Origin: Taudactylus pleione
Lineage: Eukaryota; Chordata; Amphibia; Anura; Myobatrachidae
Length of the DNA stretch: 64,000 nt
Direction: 5' to 3'
NCBI GenBank assembly: GCA_031769625.1
Contig: JAUIMM010000188.1
Span: 7,358,501 to 7,422,500, forward strand
Shown: positions 55,216-64,000 of the stretch, piece after piece
Layout of the letters: each line of letters opens with the position of its first letter
Position numbering within the stretch: position 1 is the first letter of the stretch
Position numbers and translations under genes: made by a program
Notes under the pieces: generated by a model
What the model saw: the letters and a program-made list of their open reading frames with translations, nothing else
What the model was told of the DNA's origin: nothing
The model's database searches: none

Positions 55216-55775
55216 CAGAGGTCCCAAACGCGGTCCTCAGGGCACCAAAACCATTCAGTTTTTAGAGAGGGGATGCAGTCAGGAAGCCGATGGTCAAAAT
55301 GCAGACTGCCGGCTTCCCGACTATCTAATCCCGGCAAGGTACTAATGACAGACGTCGAACTCCCGACGCCTGTCATTAGACCTATGCCGGGAGCCGACAC
55401 CCGGCATACCAAGCGAAGGTGAGCTGGGCGCAGACAGTCGCGCGAGCCGGGGCGGGAGGGGGTCTTATAGGGCTCTGGGGGGGTCTTGGGGTTAGGCACC
55501 CCCCTCCCCAGGAGGTTTAGGCTAGGGGAAGGGGTGTTAGGGTTAGGCACCCCCCTCCCCAGGAGGTTTAGGCTAGGGGAAGGGGTGTTAGGGTTAGGCA
55601 CCCCCATGCGGCCGGCGGTATTTATACTGATTCCTTAGAGTAGAGATCCATGGTTGAGCGCAGGTGGTTAAATTAAATTGACTGAGGTACTATTAAGTCA
55701 CCTGTGGTCAAGCATGGATATCCTTTAAAACCTGGACTGTTGGGGTGCCTCGAGGACAGAGTTGGGAAACCTCTG
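55216..55775. mobile_element. hAT-type MITE with 8-bp target duplication
   Basis: Ends CAGAGGTCCCAAACGCGGTC and GTTGGGAAACCTCTG are inverted; inner GGTCCTCAGGGCACC / GGGGTGCCTCGAGGAC extend the repeat. Flanked by ACCTAGAT at 55208-55215 and 55776-55783, a perfect 8-bp duplication typical of hAT. It carries the nested MITE 55271-55634. Confidence 0.92.
55271..55634. mobile_element. GC-rich GGTTAG-core MITE nested in the hAT element
   Basis: Starts GGATGCAGTCAGGAAGCCGA and ends TATTTATACTGATTCC. Flanks TTAGAGAGG and TTAGAGTAG are a slightly diverged 9-bp duplication. The core contains a roughly 65-bp tandem duplication with GTGTTAGGGTTAGGCACCCC. Same family as 31087 and 38819. Confidence 0.85.
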
Positions 55776-55785
55776 ACCTAGATTA

Positions 55786-55831
<46 letters not shown>

Positions 55832-56178
55832 TACATACAATCTATTCGTGTGTGTATGTATATATATATACCTATTTGTGTGTGTGTGTGTGTGTGTATA
55901 TATGTGTGTGTATGTATGTATATATATATACCTATTTGTGTGTGTGTATATATGTGTGTGTGTATGTATATATATATACCTATTTGTGTGTGTGTGTGTA
56001 TATATGTGTGTGTGTATGTATGTATATATATATACCTATTTGTGTGTGTGTATATATGTGTGTGTGTATGTATATATATATACCTATTTGTGTGTGTGTG
56101 TGTGTATGTATGTATATTATACCTATTTGTGTGTGTGTATATATGTGTGTGTGTATGTATGTATATATATATATAGTC
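55786..56178. repeat. TA / TG compound microsatellite organised as a minisatellite
   Basis: A (TA)n start, then about six units built from CCTATTTG(TG)n-TATATATG(TG)n-TATG-TATATATATA, unit length 50-70 bp varying with the TG tract. All reading frames over it are low complexity. Confidence 0.94.
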
Positions 56179-57019
56179 TAATCCGGGAAGTTCCACAAGA
56201 ATTTTGTTTATAAAGTTTATTTGTTTTGTACGGATGAGGTGATCTATGCAGAAAGTATCATTTATATATTTTTGAGGGGAGGAATTCAATTCAGCCAGAT
56301 GTCCCGCGGCTCCGCAGAGATCGAGCACTCTGATAATGCGGCATCGCAAATTTTTCCTCGCACCTCGGGGAATTGATTTCACAGCCTGAAAATCATTTTG
56401 CGTGTAGAAGGCACCCAGCACCTACGCTGATTTCTCTCTTCTAATCCTCCTCTTTTCTCTACTAAATCTAAAGGTTTAGGGAAAAACCAAAATATAGAAA
56501 CTTTGTCTGATCATGAAATCTGTGATGAGGAGCGTCTACACTGAGATCTAATGTCACTGAGATGTTCAACCTAATCCCACCATAAAATTAGTTTAACCTT
56601 TTCCGTTCTGACTTGGGAGGGGGATTTGTGTTCATCTCATTTATGTGATCTGTCCGGGAACCGTTAATAAAGTAGTGGGATGGGATTGTGGCCATGGTCT
56701 GGAATGTGCTGCTAAAGGAGGGTAATCCGGAAGACGTAATAAGACGTCTCTAATTGTGGTACGGTTTCTGCGGCATCAACTTTTTCAGTCTTTCCACACT
56801 GGCGAGTCTGATGTCTATGCAGAATGTCTGGTTGGAGCCGGCCCAGAATCCAGTCCTATGGACCATTTGTGCAGATATTGAAATATACTTTGAAATCTAC
56901 AATTTGCATTATTTTCCATGCATTAAACTGAAATTGTTTTCTGCTGCAGAGATGTAAAATAAAATGTAAAAAAATTGGTCAGAGAAAATTGGGGTCAAAA
57001 AGATGAAATAGAACCTGTC
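56179..57019. other. dym: Intron 2 DNA, nothing recognised
   Basis: No identifiable feature; 56280-56420 may be a decayed MITE (GGAATTCAATTCAGCCAGAT ... GAATTGATTTC). Confidence 0.35.
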
Positions 57020-57034
57020 AGCATTGGGCCTACA

Positions 57035-57410
57035 AACACCTCAATTAGGTGCAAGTTGCGAGTTTAATGAAACTCACAGACTTCGCACAAATGTGCGCAC
57101 CAGAGATTTCTCCAATCCAATTAAAAATGCCTATTCGCAGTACTCACAGCAGGGATTTGCGAATTGTCCATCAAATGAAAAAATGGGGTGACCCAGAAAA
57201 ATTGACAATTTAATTTGCAGAATCATACAAAAGGCGGTTAGAGGTCATAAGGATCAAGTACTGGAAATGGTGTTAAATTGCCAATTTGCGCAATTTTTTT
57301 AAAGTAAAAAAAATAAAAAATAAAAAGAGAAGCGCTTTTTTCAATTAATTTCATACGAAGGAAACAAAAAAAAATTGGGAAAAAAGATTCTTTAAAAACA
57401 TTAAAAAAAA

Positions 57411-57454
<44 letters not shown>

Positions 57455-57765
57455 ATTATTTTTCCAAACAATAAATACTCCAATTAAATTTGGGGTGCAT
57501 AAAGCAACAAAATAGTTGATTTGCAGGTAACTTGAGGCTATTTTCTTTACACCCCAAAACTGACATGTAATTATTGGACTAATTAAGGTAATTAGTAACT
57601 TCAAGTTACCTAACCTTAAAATAAAGATTTTCCCTACCATCTCTTGCTCTCAGGGAGGTGCGAACGGGAGAATGCGAGTTGCCGTTATCCCTGCGAATTC
57701 GCATTGTGAATTAATTTTGCAACAGAATTAGCAACTCGCACCTATTTGGATTGACCCCTATGTAG
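57035..57765. mobile_element. MITE with AATTAGGTGC-AAGTTGCGAG termini
   Basis: Left CAATTAGGTGCAAGTTGCGA and right AGCAACTCGCACCTATTTGG are inverted. Inside are further complementary pairs and a (TA)n run at 57414-57449. Boundaries are approximate; no coding sequence. Confidence 0.65.
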
Positions 57766-57796
57766 TTATTACTGCAGGGTTTCTTGTTAGTTTTTT

Positions 57797-58232
57797 AGCT
57801 CTTTATCTTTTACGCCGGAGCTAAAACCCGGGTTATTGCAGGGTTAACCCGGGCAGCTCCCTGGTGTAAAAGGGGACAGGGTTGGATCGCCGGGTCTAGT
57901 GACCCGGCAATCCAACCCAGGTAACTAGCAGGGTTTAAAACGGGAGTAACCCGCGAAACCCTTCAGTGTGAACGGCGCACTCCGGGTCACGATGACCTGG
58001 AGCGCGCCGCATGCCGGACTATTTGGTCCGGCTTCAGTGGCGCTTGGAGATGACGTCATCTCCAAGCGTCCACTTCAACGCCGGAAAAGCCGGGTTTATG
58101 CAGACCCGGCTCTGGTGTGAACGGTGCCGCCTCGGGAATTATCTGGGTCGGCGCCGGCTAAATTCCGGGTCTGATCCGGATTGGAACCCTGTTCCAACTC
58201 TGGGTCAGACCCGGAATTTAGGTGTAAAAGTG
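57797..58232. mobile_element. GC-rich MITE with CCCGG-palindromic body
   Basis: Left CTTTTACGCCGGAGCTAAAA-CCCGG and right CCCGGAATTTAGGTGTAAAAG are imperfect inverted repeats. It contains TCCAAGCG / CGCTTGGA and GGGTCTGATCC / GGATTGGAACC pairs. It recalls the element at 23431-24140 in style but has different termini. Confidence 0.65.
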
Positions 58233-58524
58233 TCATTTGTTTGTCTGTCTCGGGTTGCACCTGCTGTCGCTTGTGTACTTGTCGATGCTGACCACCTATC
58301 CTCTTTGTTCAGAGTCTTTGCATACTTTGCCGTACTGACCAGCCGCTCTTCTCCATTCAGCTTCAGAACCCCGGAGCAGATAAGTCCGCTCCTCTCTATA
58401 AGGAGATGCACCTGCCGGTATCATCAGGGCACATAATCACTAGTGGCCACACGCTCTGTATATTAGCGGTGCACGCCGATGTGATCAATTATTCTCTGCC
58501 CCCCAAGATTAGATTCGCATGATT

Positions 58525-58690
58525 TCTTGCCCCATTGGAGCTTACATTCTAAATTCTGTAACACAAGCATTTTGTCAAAAGCCATTTAGCCTATCTGCCA
58601 AACACAGATGAGAACGTACAAACACCACACAGATAAGGCCAAAGGATCAGGATCAAACCCATGTACCCAGTGTTGCGAGGCAGCAATGCT
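58525..58690. repeat. Degenerate dispersed repeat
   Basis: TGGAGCTTACATTCTAA, GCCAAACACAG, GAACGTACAAACACCACACAG and GTTGCGAGGCAGCAATGCTG followed by ACCACTG match the pattern of an ancient vertebrate LINE/SINE 3' region (a familiar motif order; family not named). Confidence 0.55.
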
Positions 58691-59990
58691 GACCACTGTA
58701 CAGTAACTCCAGGCTGCATTAATAGATGACAGAAGTGTATTGGACAGAATACTAAGCAGTGCAGCAGTGGATCCTGGATAAGTCAGGCCTGTTCATTCCG
58801 CTCCACCAGCTCCTGGTAGCACTGGGGCTTCTCTAGTGAGCCAGATGACCTTGTCTTCACCTGCAAGTAGTCCTTAATGTAGCTCAGACTTTGACATATC
58901 GCAGAGAATTCTCATTTCATTTCTTTTATAATGCATGTTTTATTGCAGACTATTTCTCCCATTTTACCATGACTTGGTATAATATAGCCGGGGATCGTGA
59001 CTATTCAACCCAGTGATGGCTCCCTCAGCACTGTCAGAAATCGACGTCCCATCTACTTAAAGCATAAAATTCTTTTTTTATTTGTGTGCATCCTGTCCCT
59101 GATTTATAATGCATTTCCGATGATAATTCACTGTAGCGTTCCGCCTTCCAAATGTGTGACAGCTTGTAACTTTGCTCTTTGTTATGCTGGTGGACATTTG
59201 GTTTCAATTATAGATGACTATTCAGCCAAAACCGAAGACCACCTTAGAGATAAAATTGAGATTTTCAAGAAACATAGCAGAGAAGGAGTTTAGAGGATCG
59301 GAAATGAAGAGACTGCACTGAAAGAAATGCGGAGCCCGGTCCAAGAATCGAGGATTATGAACACTGAGGTCTCAGCCTGATAAGGCCATTAAATGAGATT
59401 GCACAGAGACAGCACAGCCTAGCCTCTGTGCCTGCAGCACATTTATATAGCCCCCCATACCGCCCTGTTATTAGGCTCACACCATCCCACTGCTATTGAC
59501 TCAGAAGAGTCATTGGCAATCTGGCCACTGACCTCAGCAAACAGGACATTTTGCCTGCGCCATCTCCTGCTAATGACAGGCAAAGTGATTGGTCCCAGCT
59601 GCCGGGTTAGGGGCAGACATTGCCGTATCACCTTGCCCAGAGTCATTCCATTTGGTTGGCCTGATTACCTGCTTCCATTTTTTTTCAGTGTTAAGAGTGC
59701 AACCTTTTTTGGTTTGGGAGCCCCGTTAGCTGAGTAGGTTTCTGCAAAACGTGATTCCCATTGACCTAGAACTAAGCTCTTAAAATGGCACCTGAAATAA
59801 GTGTTGCTATATACTGGTTTACTGTATATACGTTACACATTCATGGCTGTCAGAGTGTGCGATACTGTGCTTTATATACTAGGAGCAAATCATTTATGAA
59901 ATTGGCAAATATGTACGAGGTTAATAGGAGGGCTATACATTACATTGCGGCCATCAACCTGCTATTTCCGATGCCAGGAGAGGACATTCG
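58691..59990. other. dym: Intron 2 DNA, nothing recognised
   Basis: No gene or clear repeat. Open frame 58997-59293 has no recognisable domain. Confidence 0.4.
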
Positions 59991-59995
59991 AGCCA

Positions 59996-61196
59996 GTGCA
60001 CAGTGCAAGGAATGATGGCCAGTGCACAGTGCAAGGAATGTTGGTCAGTGGTCAGTGCAAGGAATGTTGGTCAGTGGTCAGTGCAAGGAATGTTGGCCAC
60101 TGCACAGTGCAAGGAATGTTGGTCAGTGGACAGGGCAAGGAATGTTGGCCAGTGGACAGTGCAAGGAATGTTGGTCAGTGGACAGTGCAAGGAATGTTGG
60201 TCAGTGGACAGTGCAAGGAATGTTGGTCAGTGGACAGTGCAAGGAATGTTGGTCAGTGGACAGTGCAAGGAATGATGGCCAGTGCACAGTACAAGGAATG
60301 TTGGCCAGTGCACAGTACAAGGATGATGGGCAGTGGTTAGTGCAAGGAATGATGGCCAGTGCACAGTGCAAGGAATGTTGGTCAGTGGTCAGTGCAAGGA
60401 ATGTTGGTCAGTGGTCAGTGCAAGGAATGTTGGCCACTGCACAGTGCAAGGAATGTTGGCCACTGCACAGTGCAAGGAATGTTGGTCAGTGGACAGTGCA
60501 AGGAATGTTGGCCACTGCACAGTGCAAGGAATGTTGGTCAGTGGACAGTGCAAGGAATGTTGGTCAGTGGACAGTGCAAGGAATGTTGGTCAGTGGACAG
60601 TGCAAGGAATGTTGGCCAGTGGACAGTGCAAGGAATGTTGGTCAGTGGACAGTGCAAGGAATGTTGGTCAGTGGACAGTGCAAGGAATGTTGGCCAGTGC
60701 ACAGTGCAAGGAATGTTGGCCAGTGCACAGTGCAAGGAATGTTGGTCAGTGGACAGTGCAAGGAATGTTGGTCAGTGGACAGTGCAAGGAATGTTGGCCA
60801 GTGCACAGTGCAAGGAATGTTGGTCAGTGGACAGTGCAAGGAATGTTGGTCAGTAGTCAGTGCAAGGAATGTTGGTCAGTAGTCAGTGCAAGGAATGTTG
60901 GTCAGTGCCTGGAATGTTGGTCAGTGGTCAGTGCAAGGAATGATGGCCAGTTTACAGTGCAAGGAATGATGGCCAGTTTACAGTGCAAGGAATGATGGTC
61001 AGTGCACAGTGCAAGGAATGTTGGTCAGTGGACAGTACAAGGAATGTTGGCCAGTACAAGGAATGATGGCCAGTGGTCAGTACAAGGAATGATGGCCAGT
61101 TCACAGTGCAAGGAATGATGGCCAGTGCATAGTACAAGGAATGGTGGCCAGTGGACAGTACAAGGAATGTTGGCCAGTGGACAGTACAAGGAATAG
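59996..61196. repeat. 26-bp minisatellite, about 45 copies
   Basis: Unit GCAAGGAATGTTGGTCAGTG + GACAGT. Variants TTGG/ATGG, GTCAG/GCCAG, GGACAGT/GCACAGT/GGTCAGT are shuffled. The right end (60950-61196) mixes TACAAGG and TTTACAGTG variants. Frames of up to 286 codons are artefacts. Confidence 0.95.
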
Positions 61197-61742
61197 TGTC
61201 TGCTACCTCATGCAACCTAGCTGAAAGTGCATGGCTTGAGACCACACATCATAGAGACCATGTTGCTTACAGGTTGTGCCAAAGGTGTCTCCTTACCACT
61301 GCTGGTCGGCGCTCACTATAGGTGTGCGCACAACGTCTCCATATAGTGTGGTGTCTGTCCTCAGTGTTTAACAGCAGATGGTGGATTTCACTACTCTCTT
61401 GGGGGTCATCAATTAGCTGCGAGGAAGAGAATTGTTGTAAAGGTACAGAAATGCCGCCAACAACACCACAACTGACCCCCTTGCGGCTTAATCTTGCCCA
61501 GGACTCGTGGATTTTTGTATTCACACAGCGCAGTCTTAAATAACCATTTATTATGAATATTCTTAAAAGGAACTTCTCATTAATCACAATGGATAAGTTC
61601 ATGATTTTTGGTGCGTTTGTCCTATTTAAGTCTTTGCATACAAAGTATGTCCACATATGCATGAATAACCTATGTATACCATCTTAACATCTAATGTATG
61701 TACGTCTGTATAATCACACCGATTATTTTTGTTTTATTTCAG
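61197..61742. other. dym: End of intron 2
   Basis: No repeat recognised. It ends with the acceptor TTTTGTTTTATTTCAG at 61727-61742. Confidence 0.5.
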
Positions 61743-61795
61743 TGCCGATTCGAAGCTGTTGGAAGAAGCTACCATTTCTATATGCAAGTCTTTAA
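61743..61795 (+). CDS. dym: dym exon 3 (53 nt)
   Basis: Bounded by TTTATTTCAG| and CTTTAA|GTAAGC. The two leftover bases AG from exon 2 plus the first T make Ser, then ADSKLLEEATISICKSL and one leftover base. The SKLLEEATIS block is a dymeclin signature directly following the exon 2 sequence in known family members, so both phase and content confirm the join. The exon is too short to be found by ORF size. Confidence 0.93.
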
Positions 61796-62764
61796 GTAAG
61801 CACTCTTATATATGCGTAACTGGATAGTGTGCTACAGCTCATATGTTTGCCATCGGTTAATGGTTTATTATATTTGTGTAAAGTTTTATTCTTAAAGGAA
61901 CAATAAGTGTTCACCAGCGTTTTGCTGTTCCAGCTCCTCACTATGGCATCATATTGCCCGGTATCCCTGCTTACTGCCCGCAGTGCACAGGGCATGCTCA
62001 GTGGTTACAAGGGGGTACTGCAGGGTGTAACGTGCAGGGGGAGATAGGACACAGAATACAGTCCTGGTGCCGCATTCTTTTCTATATTTATTACCAGTTA
62101 TTTATATACAGCGCGCACATATTCTGCAGCGCTTTACAGAGAATATTTGTCAGCTCAGATATAAGTTAAACCCAGTTGTTTTTATTTTAACTTCTATATA
62201 GTCCTCATTTAGTCCATGTCCTAATCCATTCAGTATGGGTAGCCCATGGGTGTAATATCTGCCCAGTATCTTAAGTTGCGTATACACTACACGATGATAG
62301 AACGATTGAACGATAAACAACATTGTTATAGTTCAATCGTTCATTATACTGTGCGGTGGATATTGTGCCCATGTGGTTCAGTGCAGGCACCCTCCCTCAT
62401 CCCCGAATATGCACATCCTGTCTATATCGGCAGGTTGGCCTGCATGTTCAGGCGATGACCGATGCCAACAACGACCAGTGGGAGCGCATCGCTGGTCGGT
62501 GCCGGCATAGTCACTGCACGATTAATGAACGATTACGATAACGTCATCGTTCAATCGTTCATTTATATCATGTAGTGGATAAGTGCTTTAACCTTGGTTA
62601 AGCCCAGATTTTATTTATAGATGAACGAAAGACCACTTGATCAGCATCCAAAATTTCGTGTGATTATGAAATAAAATCTGTATGTGTAACACACGTTCTG
62701 TCCGTACAATGAACGAATCCTGCCCGAGATTTCAGAGCTCCTCATTTCTAGGGATAGAAGTCCC
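61796..62764. other. dym: Intron 3, first part
   Basis: Contains a small dispersed-repeat scrap at about 62085-62150 (TTATATACAGCGCGCAC ... CTGCAGCGCTTTACAGAGAA), familiar from frog genomes, and the MITE at 62277-62582; otherwise nothing. Confidence 0.45.
62277..62582. mobile_element. Foldback MITE, AACGAT-rich
   Basis: Left TGCGTATACACTACACGATG and right CATTTATATCATGTAGTGGA are imperfect inverted repeats with AACGATTGAACGAT / ATCGTTCAATCGTT inside. Related in style to 19991-20300. Confidence 0.65.
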
Positions 62765-63259
62765 AGCCATAAAATGCTGCGTATGTCATAGGAGATGTTA
62801 CTACAGTGTAAGAAATGTAGCAGATGACACTGGGGTGGGCAGGTTCAGCCATAAAATGCTGCGTATGTCATAGGAGATGTTACTACAGTGTAAGAAATGT
62901 AGCAGATGACACTGGGGTGGGCAGGTTCAGCCATAAAATGCTGCGTATGTCATAGGAGATGTTACTACAGTGTAAGAAATGTAGCAGATGACACTGGGGT
63001 GGGCAGGTTCAGCCACAAAATGCTGCGTATGTCATAGGAGATGTTACTACAGTGTAAGAAATGTAGCAGATGACGCTGGGGTGGGCAGGTTCAGCCACAA
63101 AATGCTGCGTATGTCATAGGAGATGTTACTACAGTGTAAGGAATGTAGCAGATGACACTGGGGTGGGCAGGTTCAGCCACAAAATGCTGCGTATGTCATA
63201 GGAGATGTTACTACAGTGTAAGAAATGTAGCAGATGACACTGGGGTGGGCAGGTTCAGC
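62765..63259. repeat. 82-bp minisatellite, six copies
   Basis: Unit of 82 bp including AGCCATAAAATGCTGCGTAT, GTCATAGGAGATGTTACTAC and GATGACACTGGGGTGGGCAG. Copies are almost identical (single changes such as CATAAAA/CACAAAA, GACACTG/GACGCTG), so expansion is recent. Confidence 0.95.
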
Positions 63260-63666
63260 TTGAGTTGAAGACTGTGATTCAATTGTTTTGTGGGTGGTGA
63301 TAATTGATGGGCGTCCAGTGTTGCAATTCAATTGTTCTGGGCGCCCATTAAATATTGCGGTCATCGCTCCTTATTAGACTGGCTAAACCCATCTAAAGTC
63401 CTGGTTAGAGTGCCCAAACTGCTGTTTCGACGCCCTAAATACGGGTTTATTGCACATTTTTGCTCACAGCCTCCTGATGGTGTGAGCAAAAATGCTGGCT
63501 TTGGCTGTTATCGTGTCCGAACAGCGCAGCAATTGAATTGCTCAGTCTGGGCTCCCAAAACAAATATCACTCCAAAAAACAATTTAAATGGCCCCTACTG
63601 AGTAGAAACGTCACATACGGAGGTGACAATTTGTCTGTTTCATATGGATGTTTGTCTACTTTCCAG
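63260..63666. other. dym: Intron 3, end
   Basis: A probable decayed MITE at about 63275-63545 (GATTCAATTGTTTTG ... GCAATTGAATTGCTC), then the acceptor TTGTCTACTTTCCAG at 63652-63666. Confidence 0.45.
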
Positions 63667-63760
63667 TTGAGAACAACCCAAGAACAGGAAATCTTGGCGC
63701 TCTAATTAGAGTGTTGCTGTCTCGGACAAAAGAACTGCAGATATCGGCAGAATGTCAGAA
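63667..63760 (+). CDS. dym: dym exon 4 (94 nt)
   Basis: Bounded by CTACTTTCCAG| and TCAGAA|GTAAGT. With the leftover A from exon 3 it reads [21 protein letters not shown], then [10 protein letters not shown] and AA of the next codon (Asn). [13 protein letters not shown] and SRTKEL match dymeclin. Together exons 2-4 give 95 codons of the roughly 670-residue protein; the rest lies beyond the window. Confidence 0.94.
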
Positions 63761-63851
63761 GTAAGTGCATGGAAGTACGCTAACAAAATACTGCCAGCGA
63801 AAAGAGAGACCATCTTTGTTGTGTTTTCTTTCAGAAGAATAGATAAAAAGG

Positions 63852-63962
63852 GGATGCGGTCAGTATCCCAAACGCTGGAATTCCAGCGCACAGAATGCCG
63901 GCGCCAGAATCCCGACACTAGTCAGAATCCCAGCGCCGGCATCCTGACCGCCAGAATCATGA
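63852..63962. mobile_element. Short MITE of the GC-rich CCGGCATCC family
   Basis: Left GGGGATGCGGTCAGTATCCC and right GCCGGCATCCTGACCGCC are inverted. The middle has CCGGCGCCAGAATCCCGACA. It is a small relative of 31087-31646 without the GGTTAG core, located in intron 4 of dym about 90 bp after exon 4. Confidence 0.6.
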
Positions 63963-64000
63963 AGGTATGTAGTGTGGTTGAGGGTTGGTCATTTCTGGCC

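Noticed and set aside
55745..56421. Tyr/Ile/Cys/Val-rich frames of 109-212 codons that could look like membrane proteins
   Set aside because: TA/TG microsatellite translated in several frames.
60022..60995. Open frames of up to 286 codons with repeated QGMLVSGQCKECWSV-like units
   Set aside because: Product of the 26-bp array, present in all three forward frames.
5192..61742. The near-equal sizes of introns 1 and 2 (28.16 and 28.20 kb) as a sign of duplication
   Set aside because: The contents and order of elements differ completely; the match is coincidental.

Overview
The window reads as nuclear DNA of a vertebrate with large, repeat-rich introns, most likely a frog or toad. The evidence is three copies of DIRS-type tyrosine-recombinase retrotransposons, Tc1/mariner and hAT elements, many foldback MITEs of types common in anurans, and one host gene with canonical GT-AG introns. 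The species cannot be resolved. No bacterial-style operon, CRISPR array, rRNA or tRNA was found.

Host gene: the window carries the 5' part of the dymeclin gene (dym) on the + strand. A CpG-rich, TATA-less promoter and a probable non-coding first exon end at 5191. Exon 2 (33356-33538) holds the start codon at 33399. Exon 3 is 61743-61795 and exon 4 is 63667-63760, and the gene runs off the right edge. The three coding segments join in phase (46 codons + 2 nt; 53 nt; 94 nt) and encode an N-terminus with a myristoylation-type start (MGANSS). Introns 1 and 2 are each about 28.2 kb and consist almost entirely of mobile elements and minisatellites.

Layout: 1-4900 is upstream DNA with a hairpin MITE and a 76-bp minisatellite. 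Positions 4905-5191 hold the promoter and exon 1. Intron 1 (5192-33355) contains a 60-bp minisatellite, several MITEs, an hAT MITE, a CR1-like LINE scrap, an old broken DIRS copy (15033-24396, with a Tc1 element, a 2.2-kb insertion and a MITE nested in it) and a young DIRS copy (25597-31070). Intron 2 (33539-61742) contains a 58-bp minisatellite split by a third DIRS copy (36035-42923), a Tc1 relic split by a 34-bp GC-rich minisatellite, a 30-bp array, a 44/34-bp array with two captured MITEs, an hAT element with a nested MITE, microsatellites and a 26-bp array. Intron 3 (61796-63666) holds an 82-bp array.

The DIRS copies show the hallmark architecture: inverted terminal repeats, an internal complementary region matching both outer ends, and gag / RT-RNase H-methyltransferase-like / tyrosine recombinase coding regions. 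Insertion sites can be read exactly where elements landed in minisatellites. I see no clearly new biological system. The oddest signals are an in-frame UGA at the same RNase H position in two different DIRS families, a splice-acceptor-like minisatellite just after dym exon 1, and a MITE that was captured and duplicated inside a minisatellite.
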